In this document: one piece after another, positions 1 to 8,670 of the stretch
Layout of the letters: each line of letters starts with the position of its first letter
How positions within the stretch are numbered: position 1 is the stretch's first letter
Source: Alphaproteobacteria bacterium
Lineage (GTDB): Bacteria > Pseudomonadota > Alphaproteobacteria > Micropepsales > Micropepsaceae
DNA length: 64,000 nucleotides
Direction of reading: 5' to 3'
NCBI GenBank assembly: GCA_028871345.1
Contig: JAGWNK010000011.1
Span: 30,242-94,241, forward strand
The notes under the pieces: generated by a model
Told to the model about the DNA's origin: nothing
The model's input: the letters and a program-made list of their open reading frames with translations, nothing else
Database searches by the model: none
Position numbers and translations under genes: made by a program

Positions 1-9
1 ATTAACCCC

Positions 10-1809
10 ATGGCCGCGCCTCTTCTGACGCTTCAGGACATCCGCCTCACGCTGGGCACCGCGCCGCTCCTGGACGGCGCCGAACTCACCGTTGAGAGGG
101 GCGAGCGGCTCTGCGTCGTCGGGCGCAACGGCTCGGGCAAGTCCACGCTGCTGAAGATCGCAGCCGGTTTCCTTGAGCCCGACGGCGGGCGGCGCTTCGC
201 CCAGCCGGGCGCCACCATCCGCTATCTGCCGCAGGAGCCCGATCTCTCGGGCCACGCCGATACCCTTGATTACGTCGCTGCGGGCCTGGCGCCGGGCGAC
301 GATCCGGCGCGCCCGCATTATCTGCTGGGCAGGCTGGGGCTCTCCGGGCGCGAGCCCATCGCGGCGCTCTCCGGCGGCCAGGCCCGCCGCGCCGCGCTGG
401 CGCGCGTGCTGGCGCCCAGGCCCGATATCCTGTTGCTCGACGAACCGACCAATCATCTCGACCTGCCCGCGATCCTGTGGCTCGAGGAGGAGCTGGCCGA
501 GATGGCCGGCGCGCTGGTGCTGGTGAGCCACGACCGCCGCTTCCTGCAGGATCTTTCGCAGGCCACCGTCTGGCTCGACCGCGGCCGCACCGTGCGCCTG
601 GACAAGGGCTTTGCCGCCTACGAGGCCTGGCGCGACAAGATCCTTGAGGACGAAGAGCGCGATCGCCACCGCCTCGACCGCAAGATCGCCGCCGAGGAGC
701 ACTGGGTGCGCTACGGCGTCACCGCGCGGCGCAAGCGCAACGTGCGGCGCATGGCCGAGCTGGCCGAACTGCGCCGCGTCCGGCGCGACGCGCGCCGGCA
801 GATGGGGCAGGTGACGTTCGCCGTCAGCGAAGCGGGCGCTGTGGGAACGCGCGTGATCGAAGCGCGCGCCGTCTCCAAGGCCTACGGCGACAGGGAGATC
901 GTCAAGGACTTCTCGATCCGCATCCTCAAGCGCGACCGCATCGGCGTCGTTGGTCCCAACGGCGCCGGCAAGACGACGCTGCTCGATCTTCTCACCGGTC
1001 GGCTCGCGCCCGATGCCGGCGAGGTGATCCTCGGCACCGCCGTGCAACTCGCCGCCCTCGACCAGACACGCAGCCTGCTTGATGCCGACACCACGCTGGC
1101 CGATGTGCTGACCGGCGGGCATGGCGACAAGGTCGAGGTCGGCGGCCAGACGCGCCACGTCATGAGCTACATGAAGAATTTCCTCTTCCTGCCCGAGCAG
1201 GCCAAGACCCCGGTGCGCGTGCTGTCGGGAGGCGAGCGGGCGCGCCTCCTGCTGGCCAAGGCTTTGGCCAGGCCCGGCAACCTCCTGGTGCTCGACGAAC
1301 CGACCAACGATCTCGATCTCGAAACGCTCGATCTCCTCGAAGAGATGATCGACGACTATCCCGGCACGGTGCTGCTGGTCAGCCACGACCGCGATTTCCT
1401 CGACCGCACGGTGACAGCGATCCTCTATGCGGAGGGCGACGGGCGCTTCACCGAATATGCCGGCGGCTACAGCGACATGGCGGTGCAACGCGGCGCGAAC
1501 GCGCCGAGCGACGCTGTGGCGGCGAAGGATGTCCGCAAAGCGCCGCGGCCCCGCAAGGCGACGGCGCGCAGGCTGACCTTCTCCGACAAGCATGCGCTCG
1601 AAACGCTGCCGGCCAAGATCGCGGCGTTGGAGCAGACCGTCGCTTCGCTGCAGACGACGCTGTCGGACACGACGCTCTATGCCCGCGACCCTGATCGCCT
1701 GCGCGAACTGTCGAAGGCCTTGGCGGATGCCGAAGCCGAACGCACCGCCTGCGAAGACCGCTGGCTCGAGCTCGAACTGCTCAAGGAAGAGATCGAACGC
1801 GGGGCTTGA
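10..1809 (+). CDS. uup: ABC-F family ATPase, Uup-like
   Basis: A soluble ATPase of 599 residues with two ABC domains and no membrane segment, the ABC-F pattern. The first Walker A (GRNGSGKS) is near residue 38, followed by the signature LSGGQ and Walker B with DEPTNHLD. The second half repeats this with GPNGAGKTT, LSGGERAR and DEPTNDLD. After residue 500 comes a basic linker and a charged helical tail with alternating Glu, Leu and Ala, typical of the Uup C-terminal coiled coil. ABC-F proteins act on ribosomes or, for Uup, on branched DNA and transposon precise excision; the tail favours Uup over EttA. The length matches the family. The ATG lies ten bases into the window, so any upstream partner gene cannot be seen. 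Confidence 0.9.
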   Translation: MAAPLLTLQDIRLTLGTAPLLDGAELTVERGERLCVVGRNGSGKSTLLKIAAGFLEPDGGRRFAQPGATIRYLPQEPDLSGHADTLDYVAAGLAPGDDPARPHYLLGRLGLSGREPIAALSGGQARRAALARVLAPRPDILLLDEPTNHLDLPAILWLEEELAEMAGALVLVSHDRRFLQDLSQATVWLDRGRTVRLDKGFAAYEAWRDKILEDEERDRHRLDRKIAAEEHWVRYGVTARRKRNVRRMAELAELRRVRRDARRQMGQVTFAVSEAGAVGTRVIEARAVSKAYGDREIVKDFSIRILKRDRIGVVGPNGAGKTTLLDLLTGRLAPDAGEVILGTAVQLAALDQTRSLLDADTTLADVLTGGHGDKVEVGGQTRHVMSYMKNFLFLPEQAKTPVRVLSGGERARLLLAKALARPGNLLVLDEPTNDLDLETLDLLEEMIDDYPGTVLLVSHDRDFLDRTVTAILYAEGDGRFTEYAGGYSDMAVQRGANAPSDAVAAKDVRKAPRPRKATARRLTFSDKHALETLPAKIAALEQTVASLQTTLSDTTLYARDPDRLRELSKALADAEAERTACEDRWLELELLKEEIERGA

Positions 1810-2017
1810 GCGCGACGGAGACCCTCGGATTATTGCGGTCTTCGTGTGTCGGAATTTTTTACAGATTCGCCGGCACCCCTGGAAGTTCCCGGGTCTCGCA
1901 ATGGAATTAACCAATTGAGGGGCAAGCGAAAGGACCTTCTCGGGCCTGTCTGGCGCGCTTCTTGCTGCCTTCACGGGGCAGCCCGCTGCGCCTCGCGGAC
2001 GAACGGAGGAAAGCGAA

Positions 2018-2824
2018 ATGTTTCTCCTGGGGAACCAAGTTTCGTTGTTGCGGAATTTGCGACGCTTCGCCGTCACGGCGTCGATCCTGTTTTGCGGCGC
2101 CGCCGCGCATGCCGGTCCGACCTACACGGGCGTCGTCTCCTTGACGTGGAGCGGCCCGGTGCTTGCCGGATCCATCATCGACGGAGCAACCGGTAAGGCT
2201 TCGCCCATTGACAACTCCGCCACGGCGGCATGCGACCTCGCCGGATGCCCGAACGGCGTGGGCGCGTCCTTTGGTCCGGATACCCTGGCGTGGGGCGCGA
2301 ACCCGAGTTCGAGCACCGTGACCGTCAACGGGCATTTCTTCAGCAACATCCCGCTCGACACACCGTTCGATGCCGCCCAGATCACCTATTACAACGGAAC
2401 GTCGCAGCTCGATTCCCTGATCTTCGGCGCCACGCTGAATCTGCGATTCCTGCCGCCGTTCAATCAAAGCGGCCCTGACGTCGCCGACCCGCTGTCGATT
2501 CCGATAGACATTGTCACCACGGCCAACACGGGAACGCCGGCCCAGAATGCCGATTTCATCGGACCGTTCGGAACGCCCAAGCCGCTGACCTTCAATGTGT
2601 TGGAGGGTATGAACGCCCAGGCGGAGCTCTACGGCGAGTTCGTCATGGACCCGCATTTCCAGCCGACGCTCATCGTGTCCACCGACGCCAACGGCTTCAT
2701 CGGGACCGGTGCGGTCGGCGTGCCTGAACCTTCTGCATTGGCGCTGATGTTCGCCGGGCTCGGACTGCTGGGGGCCGCGCTGCGCAGGCGTCGCCTCTCT
2801 TCGGCCGGCGCGTCGCGGGGCTGA
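2018..2824 (+). CDS. PEP-CTERM sorting domain protein
   Basis: A secreted protein of 268 residues. The N-terminus has Arg followed by a hydrophobic stretch ending in AAAHA, a signal peptide. The C-terminus carries VPEPSALAL, a hydrophobic helix and the basic cluster RRRR, the exosortase/PEP-CTERM sorting signal. The middle is low in Cys and rich in Thr, Asn, Gly and Pro and resembles surface proteins of unknown role. The family is cut and anchored by an EpsH-type exosortase, usually in exopolysaccharide-producing bacteria; no exosortase is in this window. The start is fixed by GGAGGA at 2005-2010, seven bases before the ATG. It stands alone, between the ABC-F gene and a convergent hydrolase. 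Confidence 0.85.
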   Translation: MFLLGNQVSLLRNLRRFAVTASILFCGAAAHAGPTYTGVVSLTWSGPVLAGSIIDGATGKASPIDNSATAACDLAGCPNGVGASFGPDTLAWGANPSSSTVTVNGHFFSNIPLDTPFDAAQITYYNGTSQLDSLIFGATLNLRFLPPFNQSGPDVADPLSIPIDIVTTANTGTPAQNADFIGPFGTPKPLTFNVLEGMNAQAELYGEFVMDPHFQPTLIVSTDANGFIGTGAVGVPEPSALALMFAGLGLLGAALRRRRLSSAGASRG

Positions 2825-2885
2825 TCATCAACCCGTGTACGGAAGTCCCCGGTCCGCTGCCCCGGAGAACCGGTTGCGGATTCGC

Positions 2886-4247
2886 TTAAGGTGCGCCGTG
2901 CCTCGCCACGGTCAGCTGGGCATTGCCATAGGCGCCCTGGAGCCGGCCGTTGAGAGCGAAGTCGCGGATCATGGCGAAATACCCCGGCGCGTAACGCGTC
3001 GAAACCCGCTTGTCGTCCGCGACGGTCTCGAACAATGTCATGCCGTGCTCTGCGTGCGGATAGATCGCCAACGTGAACGGTCGGCCTGCGGCGATCAGCG
3101 AGGTGATCCGGCGCCCGGTTTCCCCGCTCGGGGCTTCGTAGTCCGCTCCGCCCAGAATCCACAATTGCGGCGTCGTGTCTGCCCGCAACGTCGGCATCGG
3201 ATCGTAATAGAAGGGCGTGCCCCAGATATATTTTGGTCCGAGCTCGCGCAGCTGCGCTTCCGAATAGGGCAGCAGGGCGTAGGTGTAGTTGCCGTGCAGA
3301 TCCTTGTACCAGGAGGCATTCCGGTACTTGGCCCTGACGACATCGAATTGCTTGAATCCCCGCGTGAAGCCGCTGGCGATGACGGTCTCTGCGGCGCGGG
3401 CCACTTCGAGCGCCTGGGCGATTTCGCCGGGCGTATGACCTTTGTCGCGCATCTCCAGCATCACTTCCTGCTGGTCTTCGTCGATGACGCTGACGGCCAG
3501 GCCGAAGCAGACGATGACAAAATCGACGGAGGACCGGTTGGCCGCGATGGGGGCCACCCAGCCGCCCTCGCTTCCGCCCTGAAAGCCGATGCGGCTCACG
3601 CGCGCCCCCGCCAAGCGCCTGGCTTCGCGTGTCGCGGCCACGGCATCGTCAGCCAGGAGGTTGAAGTCCTGCGTGTAGGTGCCTGCGGATTTTCCGGTGC
3701 CGCGCTTGTCGTAGACGAAGGCGCCGACGCCCGACGCGGGAAGCATGCGCTGCAGGGAATAATAGACGAGAGCCGAGTCATGTTCCGCGCCGTGGACAAG
3801 TACGACGATCGGGACCTTGGCGTTACCCTTCGGCAGGACCAGACGGCCGGCAAGCGCCGTTCCGTGGCTCTTGAAGGTCGCGTCCGTCACGTCGAACGGG
3901 ATCAGCCGGCCGGAAGCGTCGCCGAATCGGATCGTGCCGGCGCTGCAATCCGAGAAGGCAACCGTCTTGCCGTCGGGGCGATCAGTCCAGCCATAGGTGC
4001 TTCTCCAATCTCCCTTCCTGGTCTTGTGCAGCGCTCCGGTCGTGCCGTCGAAGCGGCGCCAGCGCAGGCTGTCGCCCTCCGACGGGGCAACGTCGACGAT
4101 GCTTCCGTCCTCCAGGCGATAGGTGCCTACATGGCAATCTTGGCTTGCGGCCGCCCGAGCCTGTGGGGCGGCAAGAATAAGGGAACACAGTGCAGCGCCG
4201 AGCCATGCGGGCGATCTCTTCGTTCCGGCTGAATGCGGTGCGTTCAT
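2886..4247 (-). CDS. secreted alpha/beta hydrolase
   Basis: A protein of 453 residues with an N-terminal signal peptide (hydrophobic stretch ending APQARAAA). The first ~140 residues look like a small beta-rich domain; the rest is an alpha/beta hydrolase. Visible elements are LVHGAEHDS (oxyanion region), YDKRGTGKS, the nucleophile elbow GGSEGGW, an Asp in LGGADYEAP and a His in PHAEHGMT, giving a plausible Ser-Asp-His triad. It resembles the dienelactone hydrolase and S9-peptidase-like esterases of the periplasm. The substrate cannot be told. It is divergent from an AraC-type regulator, which may control it. Confidence 0.8.
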   Translation of the reverse strand: MNAPHSAGTKRSPAWLGAALCSLILAAPQARAAASQDCHVGTYRLEDGSIVDVAPSEGDSLRWRRFDGTTGALHKTRKGDWRSTYGWTDRPDGKTVAFSDCSAGTIRFGDASGRLIPFDVTDATFKSHGTALAGRLVLPKGNAKVPIVVLVHGAEHDSALVYYSLQRMLPASGVGAFVYDKRGTGKSAGTYTQDFNLLADDAVAATREARRLAGARVSRIGFQGGSEGGWVAPIAANRSSVDFVIVCFGLAVSVIDEDQQEVMLEMRDKGHTPGEIAQALEVARAAETVIASGFTRGFKQFDVVRAKYRNASWYKDLHGNYTYALLPYSEAQLRELGPKYIWGTPFYYDPMPTLRADTTPQLWILGGADYEAPSGETGRRITSLIAAGRPFTLAIYPHAEHGMTLFETVADDKRVSTRYAPGYFAMIRDFALNGRLQGAYGNAQLTVARHGAP

Positions 4248-4372
4248 GTCGGCTTCCTCTGGACCATCTTCCGGACAGGGCTTCCGGCGGATACCGTAGC
4301 AGCGACATGCGCAGCAGTATTGGACCGATTCAAGGTCAACCGACGACGACCTCAGGTCTGCCGGGGGCGGCC

Positions 4373-5131
4373 ATGTTGTGCAAATTTGACGGAGCCTCGA
4401 CCCGAAGGGTCATCGACCGCAGCCGCGCCTGCGTTCCCGAGCACGCCCACGATTGGCCGGTGCTCTCCATCTTCGTGATGGGCGGCTATTTGAACCGGAC
4501 GGAGGTCGGCCAGACCTTCATCGCCGGTCCCTCCGCGATCCTCTACCGGGCCGGCGCCGCGCATCAGAACACCGCCTCCCGATTCGGTTTCGAACAGATC
4601 GAAATCGAGTTCGATCCGCGTTGGCTTGGTCGCGCACCGCTCCCTGATAGGCCGGTCACGCGATGGGCAGGCGGACAAGTCGCCTCGGACATGCGCACCT
4701 TGATGCAGGCCTGCCGCGAGGCGGACGCGCCGCGCTTTCGCGAAACCTTGCGGGGGTTTCTGCAGCGGGCGAGTTGCGCACCCGAACATGCGCCAGCGCC
4801 TTGGCTGGAGTTGGTCACGCGCAGGCTCGGCGAAGACGCGAATGCGAGCGTGGTCGATCTCGCACGCCAGGTTGAACGCCATCCGTCCTGGCTGGGTACG
4901 GCCTACAAGCGCGCCACGGGCGAAGGGCTGTTGGAGACAATGGCGCGCCGCCGCGTGGAGCATGCGGCCTGCCTGTTGCGCGAGACCGACAGGCCCGGCG
5001 TCGACATCGCGGCGGAAGCGGGCTTTTGTGATCAAAGTCATATGAATCGGACCTTCCGGCGCCTGCTGGGGCGCCCGCCGTCCGCCGTTCGGGACGATCG
5101 GCAGAGCTTTCGGCAGGCCACTGCACCGTGA
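4373..5131 (+). CDS. AraC family transcriptional regulator
   Basis: About 252 residues. The first 130 residues form a cupin-like sensor region (PEHAHDW, then FIAGPSAILY). The C-terminal ~100 residues hold two helix-turn-helix motifs of the AraC type: VVDLARQVERHPSWLG and VDIAAEAGFCDQSHMNRTF, ending in LGRPPSAVR. The reading frame is open upstream to 4190, but that part overlaps the divergent hydrolase. ATG 4373 follows a G-rich SD-like run (4363-4370) and begins the recognisable domain; 4307 is an alternative. Position and orientation suggest it regulates the adjacent secreted hydrolase; the ligand is unknown. Confidence 0.82.
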   Translation: MLCKFDGASTRRVIDRSRACVPEHAHDWPVLSIFVMGGYLNRTEVGQTFIAGPSAILYRAGAAHQNTASRFGFEQIEIEFDPRWLGRAPLPDRPVTRWAGGQVASDMRTLMQACREADAPRFRETLRGFLQRASCAPEHAPAPWLELVTRRLGEDANASVVDLARQVERHPSWLGTAYKRATGEGLLETMARRRVEHAACLLRETDRPGVDIAAEAGFCDQSHMNRTFRRLLGRPPSAVRDDRQSFRQATAP

Positions 5132-5382
5132 CGGCAAGGCCATTTTGCCGGTACCCCGCATGGTCTTGAGATTGCGACTGCAACGCATTCTATGATAGAA
5201 AGTCTGCGGGACGGTGCAGGCGTCAGTCCGTCGCCAGGGACTTCGAGCACAGCCGTCGTTGCGGTCATTCCCGTCGGTTCTGCGGGGGAAGCATCCATGA
5301 TCAGGCACGCCAGACCAGCACACGCCGCGGCGGCCCGCGGCGCCGCGCTTTACGACATTCGGAAATCTTGAGGAGAGACGGT

Positions 5383-6003
5383 ATGGAGAACCAACAATCG
5401 TCGTTGCGCAGGATTCTGCTGCTGTTGACCACGACGGTCGCCGCCTTGGGCGTGGCCGTGGGTCTGCCGATGAAGAGGGCGTCGGCCCAGCCGCGCGACC
5501 GCGAAATGGCGCCGTCGCCCATGATGCATCAGCCGCCGTCCCGGCTCGTCGTGATCCAGCCGCGGTTTGTGAATCCCACAGCCGTGGGGCTGCTGCGGAT
5601 CGCGGATGAGGCGCTCTCCAACGAAGATCTGGCGCAGCGCATCTTCCGCCAGCCGGATGCGGTGGCGGCGCAATTCCACCTCTCGAACGCCGAGCGGCTC
5701 GTTCTGCGCCACATGACCGCGGAACAGTTCGAAGTAGCGCGCGCCGATGCCTCACGGGTCGTGGCCGATCGCCTGTCGCGGGCGGGAACCATGCGCCTGC
5801 CGCCGGGCGCCACTGACGCCCGCCTGATCACCGAGCGCATGATCGTGGGTCGCGCCATTCTCGCCGCGGCGGGCCGGTCCTATCTCGAAGCGGCCGACGC
5901 GCATGGCTGTTGCCCCTGGAGCAAGGCCATCGAGCTGGGGCTGAATTCCGATCCGGCCTATTACAACGAGGTCTTCCGCAGGCCGGCCGGCGGCGCTCTG
6001 TAA
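5383..6003 (+). CDS. secreted protein of unknown function with C-terminal CC pair
   Basis: A protein of 206 residues. An N-terminal basic-hydrophobic segment ends in ASAQ, a likely signal peptide. The mature part is mostly helical. It includes a segment (IFRQPDAVAAQFHLSNAER) that loosely resembles the small LigA-like helical domain; I do not claim homology. Near the C-terminus is HGCCPW, the only Cys pair, followed by an aromatic-rich tail. AGGAGAG at 5371-5377 fixes the start at 5383. The stop is four bases before the next start, so it is surely co-transcribed with the ferritin-like gene. It may be a partner or substrate of that enzyme; this is inference from position only. Confidence 0.65.
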   Translation: MENQQSSLRRILLLLTTTVAALGVAVGLPMKRASAQPRDREMAPSPMMHQPPSRLVVIQPRFVNPTAVGLLRIADEALSNEDLAQRIFRQPDAVAAQFHLSNAERLVLRHMTAEQFEVARADASRVVADRLSRAGTMRLPPGATDARLITERMIVGRAILAAAGRSYLEAADAHGCCPWSKAIELGLNSDPAYYNEVFRRPAGGAL

Positions 6004-6007
6004 GGCG

Positions 6008-7417
6008 ATGTCCGCAAGGCGCCGGTCCGCCTTCTGGTCGCCGGCGCAGGCGGCGGCCTCGCTCGTTCAGCTGGCTTACGTCGAGCGTGCGCTGGCGCAC
6101 ATCCTGGCCGGCTGGGCCGTCAAGATGCCGGCGTTCGACGCCAAGCTCGTCTTCGCCGCGCAGATGCATCGCGCGATGGAGCGGGCCAGCCTGCTGCGCA
6201 GCCGGGTCAACGGCCTTTGCCATGCCACGGCGAGCGAAGCCACCGTGCCCGCCGGCTGGCGCACGCTGTTGTCGCAGGTGGATCGCGCGCCGGCGCCGTC
6301 CCTGCTCGTGGCGGCGGTATATCGGTGGCTCTATCCGCAACTGATGGCGCTCTACGAGGCGCACGGGCGCGAAACCGATCCCGACGGCGACCGCCCGTCG
6401 GTCGATCTCATCCGCACTTTTCTGCCGTCGCTGGAAAGCGAGCGGCGGCAGGGGCTCGCCTTGTCGGCGAAGCGCGGCGACCGGGCATGGCTTCACACGA
6501 TCGAGGAGCTGTGGAACATGCGGCAGTCGGGCGATCCGCTGTCGCTGGAGAGCGCGCTGTGGGGGCCGCTCGACCGCGTTCCGGCGGCGACGCGCCCGGC
6601 GGGAGCGCGCTTCTGCCCCCAAGGTTCGCTCGGTTTGCTGCCGGTGGATCCGGTGCACGATCCGCGCGATGTCGGCATGTTCCTGCACAAGGAGCTCGAC
6701 GAGGAATACACCACCCTCGAGCTCATGGCGCGCAATTCCTACGAACATCCCGACATGGCTTGGGCGTTCCACCGCGACATGGCGCGGCAGGCCTGCGATG
6801 AAGCGCGCCATGCCGTGATGATCACGCGCCTGCTGGCAGCGCGTGGCTTCCGCCACGGCGATTTCGCGTTCACCACATCATCGTATGACGGCCTTTACGC
6901 GTTCGAGCCGTGTCCGCCGGGCAGCCGCCGCGAGCTCTTGTGGCGCATGCTGATCCGCCAGACCTTCATGGAAGGGCTCGCGGTCGACAATCTCGCTTAC
7001 GAGATCGACCACCGCCGGGCCGTCGGCCAGGGCGATATCGCGGCGGTATTCGATTACATCCTGCGCGACGAGGTGTTCCACGCCCAGTCCGGCCTGCGCT
7101 GGTCGCGCGAGCTGCTCGCCTGCGATCCGCAATCCGTCCTCGCCGAACGCGAGCAGGCGATCGCCTGCTTCACGGCGCGCGCCGAAGCGGCGCGGGAATC
7201 CTACGTCATGGCCAATCTCGACGAGGCGATGGGCGAGCTGACCGCCATCCAGGAGGGCCGGGAGCGCCGTGGCGGGAAGCTGCCGGAACGCCCGCTCAAC
7301 CGGACGGGACGCCGGCAGGCGGGTTACACCGACGGCGACATCCTTCAGGTCGTGACCTGGGGCTACGCCCGCGACGATGCGGGGCAGCCTGCGGGACCAT
7401 CGGCGCCGCCCGGATAG
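6008..7417 (+). CDS. ferritin-like putative di-iron protein
   Basis: A protein of 469 residues with no signal peptide. The second half has the ligand pattern of a ferritin-like di-iron four-helix bundle: HKELDEEYTTLE, then CDEARHAVM (ExxH), later FMEGLAVD, and DEVFHAQSG (a second ExxH). This resembles the DUF455/ferritin-like oxidase group; the exact family cannot be fixed by eye. The first ~200 residues are helical and have no motif I recognise. A di-iron site would permit oxygen-dependent oxidation or peroxide chemistry. It is preceded by a small secreted protein and followed by an eleven-heme cytochrome, which suggests a redox role, but no reaction can be named. Confidence 0.65.
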   Translation: MSARRRSAFWSPAQAAASLVQLAYVERALAHILAGWAVKMPAFDAKLVFAAQMHRAMERASLLRSRVNGLCHATASEATVPAGWRTLLSQVDRAPAPSLLVAAVYRWLYPQLMALYEAHGRETDPDGDRPSVDLIRTFLPSLESERRQGLALSAKRGDRAWLHTIEELWNMRQSGDPLSLESALWGPLDRVPAATRPAGARFCPQGSLGLLPVDPVHDPRDVGMFLHKELDEEYTTLELMARNSYEHPDMAWAFHRDMARQACDEARHAVMITRLLAARGFRHGDFAFTTSSYDGLYAFEPCPPGSRRELLWRMLIRQTFMEGLAVDNLAYEIDHRRAVGQGDIAAVFDYILRDEVFHAQSGLRWSRELLACDPQSVLAEREQAIACFTARAEAARESYVMANLDEAMGELTAIQEGRERRGGKLPERPLNRTGRRQAGYTDGDILQVVTWGYARDDAGQPAGPSAPPG

Positions 7418-7659
7418 GCGCTGCGCCCGTCAGGATCGGGCCCGGCGGCGCGCCGACCTGGTAGATCACGACCGCCGCGCGCCCGCGACGGCCGCTCCGC
7501 AGGGAGTTTCCCAGCCCCGACAAAAGGATGGCTTCGGCTGCGACAATTTCGCGGATTGGACGAAAAACCGGCTGGTAGCATCGGACTGGCCAGCACTGGT
7601 GCTAGCGCGCACTGCGCTCGCGCTCAGAATTGCGCCGGGATGGCCGTGGGGGCGGGCGA

Positions 7660-8637
7660 ATGTCGCGACATCGCTGGATGGGACTGGCCGTGGCGCTCGG
7701 GCTCGGCTTCGCCATGCCGGCGATCGCCGAGGCGCCGCAGGCGGAGTCCCCCGCCAGCTACAGCGAGCACGGCGCCGACACCTGCCTGCAATGCCACAAC
7801 GAGGCGCCGGCGACCGACATTCTCAAGACGGCGCACAACGTGAAGGGCGGGCCGTTCGCGCAACATGGCTGCGAGGCCTGCCACGGTCCCAGTGCGGCGC
7901 ACGTCGCGGGCTTCGCCGCCGGCAAACTCATGCCGCCCAACACGGTGTTCGACGGAGCCGACGCGTCGCCGGTGGCGCAGCGCAACCAGGCCTGCCTCAA
8001 TTGCCACCAGGACAAGCGCATGACATGGCAAGGCGGCCAGCCGGCAAACTGGTGGGACGACCGCCGGCATGCGAGCCCGCATCACGACGCGGGCCTCGCC
8101 TGCGTCAGCTGCCACACCCTGCACGCCGCCAGGGATGCGGTCCGGGTACGGACGACGCAGGCCGAAAAATGCTTCGCCTGTCATGCCGACCAGAAGACCG
8201 AAAGCGCTCGGCGATCGCATCATCCGATCCGCAGCGCCAGGGTCGTCTGCAGCGACTGCCACGACCCGCACGGTTCGGATGGCCCGGCCCTGTTGAAGAA
8301 AGCCACGGTCAACGCGACCTGCACCGGTTGCCATGCCGACAAGCGCCGCGCCAGCGTGTCGGAGCATCCCCCGGTCCGCCAGAGCTGCCTGAACTGCCAC
8401 GTGCCGCACGGCTCCGACGGCCCGTTCCTCCTCAAGACCCGCACGGTCGAGGCGACCTGCTACGCCTGCCACGCCGGCAAGCGCGATTCGATGCCTGGCG
8501 GGCACCACCAGGGCGGCGGCAATTGCCTGGACTGCCACGCCCCGCACGGCTCCGGCGAGATCTGCCTGTTGAAGGGCGGCCGCTCCTCCACCTGCGCCAA
8601 CTGCCACAGCACGATTCCGGCGAAGTGCGACTTGTGA
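7660..8637 (+). CDS. periplasmic multiheme cytochrome c, 11 CxxCH motifs
   Basis: A protein of 325 residues with a Sec signal peptide (ends PAIAEA). Eleven CxxCH heme-attachment motifs lie at residues 42, 71, 112, 148, 171, 197, 221, 243, 267, 289 and 312. A PHGS repeat follows three of them (near 203, 249 and 295), and the ADKR and SEHPPV signatures resemble the MtrA/DmsE decaheme family, which has ten hemes. The protein should act as a periplasmic electron conduit. No MtrB-type porin, terminal reductase or cytochrome maturation gene is nearby. The start is ATG 7660, after the G-rich run gggggcgggcg. It is separated from the ferritin-like gene by about 240 bases, so it may be a separate unit on the same strand. 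Confidence 0.88.
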   Translation: MSRHRWMGLAVALGLGFAMPAIAEAPQAESPASYSEHGADTCLQCHNEAPATDILKTAHNVKGGPFAQHGCEACHGPSAAHVAGFAAGKLMPPNTVFDGADASPVAQRNQACLNCHQDKRMTWQGGQPANWWDDRRHASPHHDAGLACVSCHTLHAARDAVRVRTTQAEKCFACHADQKTESARRSHHPIRSARVVCSDCHDPHGSDGPALLKKATVNATCTGCHADKRRASVSEHPPVRQSCLNCHVPHGSDGPFLLKTRTVEATCYACHAGKRDSMPGGHHQGGGNCLDCHAPHGSGEICLLKGGRSSTCANCHSTIPAKCDL

Positions 8638-8670
8638 CGGGCAAAGCCGCACCGTTTCGCGCAGCGCGGT

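Noticed and set aside
2849..2873. CCGGT/ACCGG as a terminator between convergent genes.
   Set aside because: Only five bases and a long loop, with no T-run.
2835..4232. Open frame of 465 codons antisense to the secreted hydrolase.
   Set aside because: The minus strand reads a signal peptide and a full hydrolase; the plus reading is rich in Arg and Gly without motifs.
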